Source: Clostridium thailandense (lineage in GTDB: Bacteria > Bacillota > Clostridia > Clostridiales > Clostridiaceae). From it: 45,195 nucleotides of DNA. A program made the position numbers and the translations under genes. The stretch is from contig NZ_JAEEGC010000170.1 of NCBI RefSeq assembly GCF_019207025.1, positions 1-45,195 on the forward strand, written 5' to 3'. Below the pieces are notes generated by a model. That model was not told the DNA's origin. It saw only the letters and a program-made list of their open reading frames with translations, and did no database searches. This document shows, piece by piece, positions 32,919 to 40,855 of this stretch (positions are counted from its first letter, which is position 1; each line of letters opens with the position of its first letter).

Positions 32919-33842
32919 ATGAAAATCGGTATACCTAAAGGACTATTGTATTATAAATACCAACCATTTATTGAAACCTTTTTCACAGAATTAGGAGCAG
33001 AAATTGTAACCTCACCAGAAACTAATAAAAACATATTAGATATGGGCATAAAATATTGTGTAGATGAAGCCTGCTTACCTGTCAAGGTATTTCATGGCCA
33101 CGTTGCATATATTAAAGATAGCTGCGATATACTATTTATTCCGCGAATCATGCAAATAAATCCCAAAGAATATATCTGTCCAAAATTTTGCGGTCTTCCA
33201 GAAATGGTGATAAACAATATACCCAATATGCCTAAAACTATTACCTCCCCTATTTATGCATTCTCGAAAAACAGCCTAAAGAGTTGGGTTAATGATACCG
33301 GATTTCTATTTACTAAGAATTATTTAAAAATCCAAAGAGCATATAATTCAGCTATAGATGCACAAAAAAATTATAAAGGTGGAATAAAAAACAGCGGATT
33401 TAAATTGAATGTAGCATTAGCAGGGCACCCTTATAATATCTATGACAAATTTATCAATATGGATGTAGTTAAAAAATTAAACAATTTGGGTATAGGAATA
33501 ATAACAGAAGAAAATTTAGAAAACTCTTTTATAAAGAATCAAGTTAGATCTCTTTATAAAAAACCCTTTTGGACTTTTGCTAAAAATTCTTATGGCTTTT
33601 CAACTTATTTAGCCGAGACAAATAAAATAGATGGGATAGTATATATATCTTCTTTTGCTTGTGGAATTGACTCTGTAGTAATAGAGCTCATAAAAGATAA
33701 ACTGAATAATTTTCCGTTTCTTATTTTAAAGATCGATGAACATACTGGTGAAGCAGGTTTTAACACAAGATTAGAGGCCTTTGCAGATATGCTTGAAAGG
33801 AGGTGTAATTTACATGAAAATAACCTTTCCTCATCTTGGTAA
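32919..33842 (+). CDS. DUF2229/HgdB-like CoA-dehydratase-activase-associated protein, first paralogue
   Basis: A 307-residue cysteine-rich protein: C47 and C52 (YCVDEACLPVK), C69, C87 and C91 (ICPKFC), and later FACGIDS. It ends in EHTGEAGFNTRLEAFADMLERR. It corresponds to part of the large 2-hydroxyacyl-CoA dehydratase activase-related proteins (DUF2229), and its C-terminus resembles dehydratase D-components. It likely binds an Fe-S cluster and takes low-potential electrons from the ATP-driven activase encoded two genes on. The reaction is unknown. The next gene is a clear paralogue. Its stop overlaps that gene's start by 29 bp, showing an operon. AAAGGAG precedes the ATG. Confidence 0.75.
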   Translation: MKIGIPKGLLYYKYQPFIETFFTELGAEIVTSPETNKNILDMGIKYCVDEACLPVKVFHGHVAYIKDSCDILFIPRIMQINPKEYICPKFCGLPEMVINNIPNMPKTITSPIYAFSKNSLKSWVNDTGFLFTKNYLKIQRAYNSAIDAQKNYKGGIKNSGFKLNVALAGHPYNIYDKFINMDVVKKLNNLGIGIITEENLENSFIKNQVRSLYKKPFWTFAKNSYGFSTYLAETNKIDGIVYISSFACGIDSVVIELIKDKLNNFPFLILKIDEHTGEAGFNTRLEAFADMLERRCNLHENNLSSSW

Positions 33843-34911
33843 TACATATTTCGCGGCTAAAGCTTTATTTGATGGTTTAGGAGTAGATTATGTTATACCA
33901 CCTTTGAGCAACAAAGCAGCTCTAGAGATAGGCTCTTTATATTCTCCAGACGAAATATGTTTACCTTTTAAAATAATGATAGGCAACTATATTGAGAGTA
34001 TCAAACAAGGGGCCGATACCATCTTGTTTGTAGGGAGTTGTGGTCCTTGTAGATTTGGAGAATATTGCGAGTTACAAATGAAATTACTAAAAAAATTAGG
34101 ACATAATTTAAATTTTATAATAATGGATAACCCAAGAGACATAGGAATAAAAGAACTTTTCAATAGAATTAACTCGGTTTTATCTGCTAGCAGTCGCAAT
34201 AAAAAAGAACAACTTAAGGCTATTTACTATGCTGTAAAAATTATAAATCAAATAGATGATATAGAAAGCACTGCTCGATATCTTGCTGGATATGAATTAA
34301 ATAAAGGAGAGTGTAAACAACTTTTAAGTCGTTGTAAAGCAGAAGCGTTAAAAATTGATATTCCAGAACAAATGTTTGAGCACTTTAAAAAATACAAACA
34401 TTTATTAGATTCCGTGCCTATTGACAAAGAAAAAAATCCAATCAAAATTGCCATTGTAGGTGAAATTTATACTATAATCGAACCTTTTTCAAGTTTTTAT
34501 ATCGAAGATAAGTTAATGGATTATGGAATTTCAACCAAAAGGCATCTCACGCCAAGCTGGTGGTTTAAGAATATGGCATTGACTAAATTTAAAATAAATT
34601 CCTTAGATATACGAAAAGCCTCAAAGGAATATCTTCCACTGTATATTGGTGGTCATGCAAGAGAATGTATCGGTGAAACTATACTGGCTAAGAAACATAA
34701 TTTTGACGGAGCAATTCAAATATTTCCTATGGGATGTATGCCAGAAATTGTTTCAAAAGCAATACTTCCATCTATATCTAAAGATAAAGACTTTCCTATT
34801 TTAACTTTAGTTGTAGATGAATTGACTGGTGATGCTGGATATGTAACTAGGATTGAGGCATTTTTAGATTTACTTGAAAGGAGAAAGAAAAATGTATTAT
34901 ATGGGAGTTGA
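33814..34911 (+). CDS. DUF2229/HgdB-like protein, second paralogue
   Basis: A 365-residue protein similar to the preceding one along its length: both begin MKI-x2-P, have DE-x-CLP-x-K (C49 here), and end in E-x-TG-x-AG-x2-TR-x-EAF-x-D-x-LERR. Additional cysteines are C76, C79 and C85 (GSCGPCRFGEYC) and later ones in ARECIGE and MGCMPE. An inserted middle region of about 60 residues sets it apart. The pair may form a heterodimer that holds Fe-S clusters, as HgdA and HgdB do. ATG 33814 follows AAAGGAGGTG inside the end of the previous gene. The 3' end overlaps the activase gene by 20 bp. Confidence 0.75.
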   Translation: MKITFPHLGNTYFAAKALFDGLGVDYVIPPLSNKAALEIGSLYSPDEICLPFKIMIGNYIESIKQGADTILFVGSCGPCRFGEYCELQMKLLKKLGHNLNFIIMDNPRDIGIKELFNRINSVLSASSRNKKEQLKAIYYAVKIINQIDDIESTARYLAGYELNKGECKQLLSRCKAEALKIDIPEQMFEHFKKYKHLLDSVPIDKEKNPIKIAIVGEIYTIIEPFSSFYIEDKLMDYGISTKRHLTPSWWFKNMALTKFKINSLDIRKASKEYLPLYIGGHARECIGETILAKKHNFDGAIQIFPMGCMPEIVSKAILPSISKDKDFPILTLVVDELTGDAGYVTRIEAFLDLLERRKKNVLYGS

Positions 34912-35854
34912 TGTTGGCTCTGTAAGCACCGATATCGTACTTGTAGACAGTAATATAAATATTGTAGACTCATTATATTTAAGAACTAAAGGAAGACCAA
35001 TAAACGCTATACAAGAAGGTTTTAAGCTATTACAAAGTAAATACGATACAAAACAAATTAAAGCTGTTGGAACAACAGGCAGTGGAAGACAAATCGCATC
35101 ATTTTTAATCGGTGCCGATGTTGTCAAAAATGAAATAACAGCTCATGCTGTTGCATCCCTTGAAAATAACAAAAATGTCAGAACTATAATTGAAATTGGC
35201 GGTCAGGATTCAAAAATAATAATTTTAAACAATGGAATCGTAACAGATTTTGCAATGAATACAGTATGCGCTGCCGGAACTGGTTCTTTTCTCGACAGAC
35301 AGGCTGAAAGACTTGATATTCCTATTGAAGAGTTTGGAAATTACGCTCTACAAGCTAAGAATTCAGTTAGAATAGCCGGAAGATGTGCCGTTTTCGCCGA
35401 GTCAGACATGATACATAAACAACAACTGGGATATAGTGATAAGGATATTATTAAAGGTCTTTGTGATGCTCTTGTCAGAAATTATCTTAATAATGTTGCT
35501 AAAGGAAAAGAAATAAAATCAGAGATATTCTTTCAAGGAGGTGTAGCCGCTAATATAGGCATGAAAGCTTCTTTTGAGGAAGCTTTAGGATGTGATGTAA
35601 CAATTCCAGACAACTACAAAGTTATGGGAGCTATTGGTTCTGCAATTTTAGCTAAAGAGCATTTGGAGAAAACAAATGAAAAAACCAAATTTAAAGGCTT
35701 TGATTTAGCCGATATAGAATTCATCTCCAAAAGCTTCGAATGTACAGGATGCCCTAATGGCTGTGAGGTAGTAAAAATATTAGGTAGTGAAACGATTGTT
35801 GGATATTTCGGCGATAGATGCGGAAAATGGAGCGGCAGTGTATTAGCGGTTTAA
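34892..35854 (+). CDS. ATP-dependent 2-hydroxyacyl-CoA dehydratase activase (HgdC/BadF/BcrA family)
   Basis: A 320-residue ASKHA-fold ATPase. The phosphate-binding loop is MGVDVGSVSTDIVLVD, with a second in IEIGGQDSKII. The two cysteines that bridge the [4Fe-4S] cluster at the dimer face are C126 (NTVCAAGTGSF) and C165 (AGRCAVFAESD). The dimer uses ATP to send one electron of very low potential to a partner enzyme. A C-terminal extension with C284-x2-C287-x3-C291 and C310 goes beyond plain HgdC and matches the larger DUF2229 activase-related proteins. ATG 34892 follows GAAAGGAGAAAG. No dehydratase alpha/beta genes are in the window, so the two upstream proteins are the likely partners. Confidence 0.88.
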   Translation: MYYMGVDVGSVSTDIVLVDSNINIVDSLYLRTKGRPINAIQEGFKLLQSKYDTKQIKAVGTTGSGRQIASFLIGADVVKNEITAHAVASLENNKNVRTIIEIGGQDSKIIILNNGIVTDFAMNTVCAAGTGSFLDRQAERLDIPIEEFGNYALQAKNSVRIAGRCAVFAESDMIHKQQLGYSDKDIIKGLCDALVRNYLNNVAKGKEIKSEIFFQGGVAANIGMKASFEEALGCDVTIPDNYKVMGAIGSAILAKEHLEKTNEKTKFKGFDLADIEFISKSFECTGCPNGCEVVKILGSETIVGYFGDRCGKWSGSVLAV

Positions 35855-35900
35855 AGGCTTTTCTATAAAATTACACATTATCTAGAGAGGATGTTGTAGA

Positions 35901-36212
35901 TTGAATATTGACGAATTATTGATATGTCCAAAATGTAACAATAACTCTTTTAATATAAAAAGAGAAGCTACATATGTATACACTTATAAGCTTAATACAC
36001 CAGATACAAAATTACGCAGTGATAATAAATCAGCTCTACCCTTTCTATTTGACAATAGAGAAAAGACTTGTTCAAAAGAATATCTAGAATGTACTAAGTG
36101 CGGTGCGCATTATCCGTGCCCCTTTTTTACAGATACAGAAAAAATTGATTTAACTATTTTACAAAAAGCTATACGTTCCGATTTCAAGGATGAACCTGAA
36201 TTCTTTGGGTAA
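35901..36212 (+). CDS. Zinc-ribbon-like protein downstream of the activase
   Basis: A 103-residue protein I do not recognise. It has an N-terminal CPKC pair (C9, C12) and a second group CSKEYLECTKCGAHYPCPF, consistent with one or two zinc or Fe-S sites. The region between is polar. It starts at TTG 35901, 7 nt after the purine-rich GAGAGGATG. It lies 46 bp after the activase gene on the same strand and may be the fourth gene of that operon, so a role in electron transfer or assembly for the activase system is possible. An AT-only hairpin (36210-36237) follows the stop. Confidence 0.55.
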   Translation: MNIDELLICPKCNNNSFNIKREATYVYTYKLNTPDTKLRSDNKSALPFLFDNREKTCSKEYLECTKCGAHYPCPFFTDTEKIDLTILQKAIRSDFKDEPEFFG

Positions 36213-36348
36213 ATAAATGTATTTTAACATTTATTTAAAGAATTTATATACTATAATAAAATAAAGTTAACAAAATTGTTATATTATCAATATAATAATG
36301 TAAATATTATTGATGGACTTTAGAATTAAATCTAAGGAGAGATATATT

Positions 36349-36810
36349 ATGCAAAGTATCACGTATGGAGATGTATCTTTTAAATCAATGATCCAAATTA
36401 TTAAAAAATATATTCAAAGTGATCAAAGCCGTAAGTATGAAATAGCTATAGGAACCGACTCACAAAACTTTGATATTACAAAGGTAGTTGTGGTTGTAGC
36501 TATTTGGAGAGTTGGAAATGGTGGTATATTTTTTTATGATATTAAACGTGTGAATAAGATATCTAACCTAAGACAAAAAATTTTTTACGAAACTAGTTTA
36601 AGCATTGAACTAGCTCAGCGATTATCAGAAAAGTTCAATGAGGAAGACTTTAAATGTGATATAAGTATCCATGTAGATGTAGGTGATGATGGATTAACCT
36701 CCAAAATGATACCTGAAATAGTAGGATGGGTTAAGAGCTGTGGTTTTACTTGTAATGTGAAACCTTATTCCTATGCCGCTTCCAGCATAGCAAATAAATA
36801 TTCAAAGTAA
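36349..36810 (+). CDS. YkuK-family RNase H-like protein
   Basis: A 153-residue protein of the YkuK (DUF458) family, predicted to have an RNase H fold. The signature near the start is SITYGDVSFKSMIQIIKKYI followed by YEIAIGTDSQNF; the later SIHVDVGDDGLTSKMIPEIVGWV holds further conserved acidic residues. Function is unproven; an RNA-related role is assumed. ATG 36349 follows AAGGAGAGA; an upstream in-frame ATG at 36310 lacks a ribosome site. It appears to have its own promoter. Confidence 0.85.
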   Translation: MQSITYGDVSFKSMIQIIKKYIQSDQSRKYEIAIGTDSQNFDITKVVVVVAIWRVGNGGIFFYDIKRVNKISNLRQKIFYETSLSIELAQRLSEKFNEEDFKCDISIHVDVGDDGLTSKMIPEIVGWVKSCGFTCNVKPYSYAASSIANKYSK

Positions 36811-36820
36811 TTTCTACGTT

Positions 36821-36875
36821 AACTAAATCAGATGTCAACTTAACTAAATTTGTTATGTTAACATCTGATTTAGTT
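36821..36875. terminator. Hairpin between convergent ykuK and FNT genes
   Basis: AACTAAATCAGATGT (36821-36835) and ACATCTGATTTAGTT (36861-36875) form a perfect 15-bp stem, with GTCAAC/GTTAAC extending it inward. It probably serves both converging genes. Confidence 0.6.
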
Positions 36876-36916
36876 TATAACATTATATTGATCTTACATT
36901 ATTACATCAAAATTTT

Positions 36917-37693
36917 TTATGAATTACATTTATTATTGGAAACATACCAATAAGCAAACCCAACAAATATCATGCCACCAATAATATTACCAAGAGTTAC
37001 CGCTGTTAAATTATAGGCTAATCCACTTAAAGATATTGGAACTTTATGTGGTAGCAACAAAGATATGGATAAGAGGGTCATATTAGCTATACTGTGTTCA
37101 AAACCTGAAGTTATAAATGCAAATAAACACCAAAATATCATAATAAGCTTTGCTGTTTCTTCTTTTAATTTAAAAGAACACCATACTGCTAAACAAACAA
37201 GTATATTACACAAAATTCCTCTAATTAGTAATTCCATAAATGGTGCAGACATCTTTGCCGCCGAAATCTTAAATATAAAATCCGCTGTAGGCCCTTTTGC
37301 AAGTCCAGAATATGCAAAAAGTAAGGCTAAGACTATTGATCCAATGAAATTTCCTAGATAACTAAAGAACCATACGCTAAACAATGATTTCAACTTAATC
37401 TTTTTCTCTAAAACACCAATTGTCATAACCATATTGTTTCCGGTGAACAGCTCAGAGCCTGCCATAATTACAAGACTTAAAGCAATTCCAAAGGAAACTC
37501 CCATCATTATCTTAGTGCTTGGCGAATTTACAGCAGATAGCATACCGCCAATAGTAAAAATTAATAAAATGCCAAACCCAACAAACATGCCTGCTAGAGC
37601 AGATGCTATTAAATATTTACCTTTTTCATTTTTTACAAAATTAGCTTTTTTTACAGATGCTTCACTTATTTTAATTATTTCTTCTTTGAACAC
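36917..37693 (-). CDS. Formate/nitrite transporter family channel
   Basis: A 258-residue membrane protein with six helices of the FNT family. Recognisable parts are LAGMFVGFGILLIFTIGG, GSELFTGNNMVMTIG and GFEHSIANM, where the histidine is the conserved pore residue. FNT pentamers move formate, nitrite, hydrosulfide or lactate. No formate or nitrite enzymes are adjacent, so the substrate is open. I place the start at GTG 37693, 8 nt after AAGGAG; an earlier GTG at 37702 overlaps the ribosome site. Confidence 0.9.
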   Translation of the reverse strand: MFKEEIIKISEASVKKANFVKNEKGKYLIASALAGMFVGFGILLIFTIGGMLSAVNSPSTKIMMGVSFGIALSLVIMAGSELFTGNNMVMTIGVLEKKIKLKSLFSVWFFSYLGNFIGSIVLALLFAYSGLAKGPTADFIFKISAAKMSAPFMELLIRGILCNILVCLAVWCSFKLKEETAKLIMIFWCLFAFITSGFEHSIANMTLLSISLLLPHKVPISLSGLAYNLTAVTLGNIIGGMIFVGFAYWYVSNNKCNS

Positions 37694-37799
37694 TAGCAAC
37701 ACTCCTTTATATTGTTATATATTTAACATAACATCTTTATCAAAAAAATAATGTGATAATTATCACATTATTTAAAAATTGATTAAAAATTTTTCGTTA

Positions 37800-37833
37800 A
37801 ATAAAAAGAGCTGCCATTTATTAATGACAACTC
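37800..37833 (-). terminator. Terminator of the 129-residue protein gene
   Basis: On the minus strand GAGTTGTCATT and AATGGCAGCTC pair through G-T wobbles and are followed by TTTTTAT. In the plus orientation the same bases give mismatches, so it acts on the minus strand only. Confidence 0.7.
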
Positions 37834-37841
37834 AAATTCTA

Positions 37842-38231
37842 TTATTTCTTTTCTTTCATTTCTTCATAACTAACATCCTCTAAATATGTTTCTTTAGTAT
37901 CTTCAATTTTATCTTTATTTATATCATCAATATTAGCCTTTATTGAATCAAACATTGTTTGAAGTGTTTTGCTGGCAAAGGTCTCCAGTTCACCAAATAT
38001 TTCTTCTGCACCCTTTAATTTTGACACAAATATATCTATCTGATGATTAGAAATATTCTTCACTACTTTGCTCACAATAAACTCTGAATTTTCATCCTCA
38101 GGAAGAATTACATAGTCACCTGCTTGTAGTGTTAGATAAATTAGATCCTCAGTCTCAATCCCTATTAGCAAATCTTCATAACTATCATCCACATCTTCAT
38201 ATAATAAATAAAAATTAAATATTGTTTTCAT
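37842..38231 (-). CDS. Uncharacterised acidic protein
   Basis: A 129-residue soluble, acidic protein that I do not recognise. The first half is beta-rich (FNFYLLYEDVDDSYEDLLIG, DYVILPEDENSEFIVSKVV), and the second half is helical, highly charged and likely coiled (EIFGELETFASKTLQTMFDSIKANIDD), ending in a Glu/Lys tail. No cysteines, signal peptide or membrane helix. The ribosome site GAGGAGGAA suits the ATG. It ends at its own minus-strand terminator and seems to be a single-gene unit. Confidence 0.55.
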   Translation of the reverse strand: MKTIFNFYLLYEDVDDSYEDLLIGIETEDLIYLTLQAGDYVILPEDENSEFIVSKVVKNISNHQIDIFVSKLKGAEEIFGELETFASKTLQTMFDSIKANIDDINKDKIEDTKETYLEDVSYEEMKEKK

Positions 38232-38422
38232 ATAAGACTCTTCCTCCTCGAACTATATAAAATTAGGCAGCTCAGCATTTCACATGATCAGAAACCACCA
38301 CACTCATATTATATTAATCTTGTATTAAAGATGTGTATATAATCTACTGCCTAATTAATATAGTTCTATGTTTCACTTAATTCAGAGGAGTTAACAACAA
38401 ATTCTTAAAAAAATCCATAAGT

Positions 38423-38569
38423 TTAGAAATTTCTAAGTATAACTTTTTCAAATAGAAATGCTGCTACCATAATTAATATAACTACTATAAAAAGAATTAA
38501 CAAAAGTCTTTCTTTCTCCTTTTTCTTCTTCTTTTTATTACGCATTTGTCTCTTGTTTATTATCTCCAT
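38423..38569 (-). CDS. Small lysine-rich single-helix membrane peptide
   Basis: A 48-codon frame. The N-terminus is strongly basic (RQMRNKKKKKKEKER), then one membrane helix follows (about 22-40) and a short basic end. GGGTGGG lies 6 nt before the ATG. The positive-inside rule would put the lysine-rich part in the cytoplasm. I know no family for it. It lies in a 500-bp gap between two minus-strand genes. Coding is likely but unproven because the frame is short. Confidence 0.45.
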   Translation of the reverse strand: MEIINKRQMRNKKKKKKEKERLLLILFIVVILIMVAAFLFEKVILRNF

Positions 38570-38731
38570 TAATATCCCACCCTTTTATACCATTGTATAA
38601 ATACAATTATATATGGTTATTTATGGAAATTCAATGCTTTATATTTTTAATAAGTTATTTTAGATAAGCAAATATATAATTAAACTGCCAAAGTTGTATG
38701 TAGATAACCGCACAAGATACTTACCATATAG

Positions 38732-39787
38732 CTATAGTAATAATTTCGTTATATAAATTTCTTTATGATTTTTTAAATCCAAGAATTCTGATCCATCAAA
38801 TAAAAGAGGACGGGATATTTCATCTGAATTAATTCCTATTACTGTACATATTTTATTTGTATTTAGCAGAACACTTTCACCCATGAGAAAAGTTAGCACA
38901 TGTTCTATAAATACTTTGCAATACTCATAATCCAGTTTTCCTAAGCTTTCTCTTTTTAGCGTTGCTAATGCTTCAAAAGGTCCTAGACTTTTTCGATATA
39001 TTCTATCAGAATTTATCGCATCAAAAGTATCTGCAATGGCAATTATTTTTGCAAAAGGATGAATTTTATCTGCTTTAACCCCAAGAGGATAACCACTACC
39101 ATCTAATCTTTCATGATGCATAAGTACCCCATATATTATAGATGGATCTATGGAAGTTATACCTTTTAGGGAATTATATATATAAACAGGATGTTTTTTT
39201 ATTTCAATCCAATCTTCACTTTTTAAAGGTAATATTTTATTTAGTATTTTACTATCAACTTTTGTCTTTCCAAAATCATGTAGTATAGCTGCATGATTTA
39301 AAAGATTTATTTCATTTTCGCTAAATCCAAGCCACTTACCAAGAACAGAGCTTAAAGCTGTTACATTTACAGAATGCCTGTATATTACATCTTCTCCACT
39401 GCCAGATAATATTACATTTTTTATAATGGATTTTGTTGAATTCAATTCTTCTCTAATTTTTTGAGCAAAAGTAGTTACTTCTTGAGTATTAGTTGTGATG
39501 TTTTCTTCTACATTGTTGAATATACCCTTTATATCAACTGAAAGTTTAATGAAAATCTCTTCTATTTCTTCTACACTTTTATTTTGGTAAAACTTAAGAG
39601 TGTCCGCACCATCACTATAAATAGCAACTTTACCATAAAAATATACTTCTTTCAACTTGTCTATTATTATGCCCGTAAGTTTAGTTCCTTCATTTAATAA
39701 TAGTATACCATCTGCCCTAAGTTCCTCTGCTACCACCATATCTGGTTTTAGTTCACTAAGAGTTAAAAATATTTTCTTTTTGGTCAT
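38732..39787 (-). CDS. HD-GYP domain protein, probable cyclic di-GMP phosphodiesterase
   Basis: A 351-residue cytoplasmic protein. An N-terminal region of about 120 residues (LTLSELKPDMVVAEELRADGILLLNEGTKLT) is the DUF3391-like segment often found before HD-GYP. The HD-GYP domain has RHSVNVTALS, the metal-binding HDFGK and HHERLDGSGYPLG. It would hydrolyse cyclic di-GMP and so oppose the GGDEF enzyme at the start of the window. ATG 39787 follows GGGGGATT. It lies about 260 bp beyond the Crp/Fnr gene, with a terminator between. Confidence 0.88.
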   Translation of the reverse strand: MTKKKIFLTLSELKPDMVVAEELRADGILLLNEGTKLTGIIIDKLKEVYFYGKVAIYSDGADTLKFYQNKSVEEIEEIFIKLSVDIKGIFNNVEENITTNTQEVTTFAQKIREELNSTKSIIKNVILSGSGEDVIYRHSVNVTALSSVLGKWLGFSENEINLLNHAAILHDFGKTKVDSKILNKILPLKSEDWIEIKKHPVYIYNSLKGITSIDPSIIYGVLMHHERLDGSGYPLGVKADKIHPFAKIIAIADTFDAINSDRIYRKSLGPFEALATLKRESLGKLDYEYCKVFIEHVLTFLMGESVLLNTNKICTVIGINSDEISRPLLFDGSEFLDLKNHKEIYITKLLL

Positions 39788-40009
39788 GTTTATAATCCCC
39801 CTATGCATGGCAAATATTAAAGATAAAATGTTAAAGTCGTTTTATTTTATCTATATTCGACAACAATTTATATTTCCCTTTAGTTTTAAATAAAAACTTT
39901 ATTTAAAATCAAATTTTTATTAACATTCCAACTTATGATTTATTCTACTTAGTTAGTCATAATTTTTATTATGTAAACATTATATCCATATAAAACTTTT
40001 AAACTTCTT

Positions 40010-40044
40010 AAATAAAAAACTCAATACCTCAAGAGTACTGAGTT
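40010..40044 (-). terminator. Terminator of the Crp/Fnr gene
   Basis: On the minus strand AACTCAGTAC (40044-40035) pairs with GTATTGAGTT (40027-40018) through one wobble, and TTTTTATTT follows. Confidence 0.75.
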
Positions 40045-40072
40045 CTAAAATATAATAATTCTATTATACAAT

Positions 40073-40762
40073 CTACTTACCTCTAAAATATAGAGATAAT
40101 TCATCTGGATTTCTCACTATCATTCTTTTACCAGAAAACTTTATCATTCCTTTTTTCTCGAAATTATTTATGCACCTTGAAATAGTTTCTCTTGTACTGC
40201 CAAGCATATCTGCTAAGTAAGTTATACTTATATTTAAATTTATTAAGACTCCATCTTCAGTTGATACTCCGTAGTCCCTACATAACTTCCAAAGCTTAGC
40301 AGCTAGTTTCTTATCCATTTTTATTGGAACAGTATTTTTGAGTTGTCTATAAAGCCTCCTAATTTTCTTTGACATTGAGGTAATTATAATTTTAGATAAG
40401 TTAAAATCTTTAGACATTATTTCTAATAAATCTTTTTTTAGTAAGTAAATAACATAACTATTTTCAAAGGCCTCACAATTTATAGATGCAGATAGGCTGT
40501 CAAAAATAACTTCATTTATAAATTCACCTTGACCTAAAATATATATAACTCTTTTCTGACCTTCTTCTGAGTTTCTAAACATAGTCACTTTTCCTCTTAA
40601 AACTATATATATTTTATCCACTTCTTCTCTTTCCGCAAACAGGAGCTCTCCCTTATCTAGTTTTATTTTTACTGACTTTGTTAATAATTCTTCCTTGATA
40701 AAATCATCTAAATCATCGAAAACACTTAATTGCTTTAAATCTTCATAAGTAACTTTCCCCAT
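40073..40762 (-). CDS. Crp/Fnr-family transcriptional regulator
   Basis: A 229-residue regulator with an N-terminal cyclic-nucleotide-binding-type beta-roll (about 12-130: GELLFAEREEVDKIYIVLRGKV) and a C-terminal Crp helix-turn-helix (ITYLADMLGSTRETISRCINNFEKKGMI). The N-terminal cysteine cluster of oxygen-sensing FNR is missing, and the classical cAMP-binding arginine motif is not clear, so the effector is unknown. It lies about 90 bp after clpA on the same strand. GGGTGAT precedes the ATG. Confidence 0.87.
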   Translation of the reverse strand: MGKVTYEDLKQLSVFDDLDDFIKEELLTKSVKIKLDKGELLFAEREEVDKIYIVLRGKVTMFRNSEEGQKRVIYILGQGEFINEVIFDSLSASINCEAFENSYVIYLLKKDLLEIMSKDFNLSKIIITSMSKKIRRLYRQLKNTVPIKMDKKLAAKLWKLCRDYGVSTEDGVLINLNISITYLADMLGSTRETISRCINNFEKKGMIKFSGKRMIVRNPDELSLYFRGK

Positions 40763-40855
40763 ATTATATCACCCTTACATTACATAAAACATTAATATCT
40801 ATTTTAAGAAAATGCATACTAATTATTAATAATGTATGTTTTTCCATGTTTAGCT

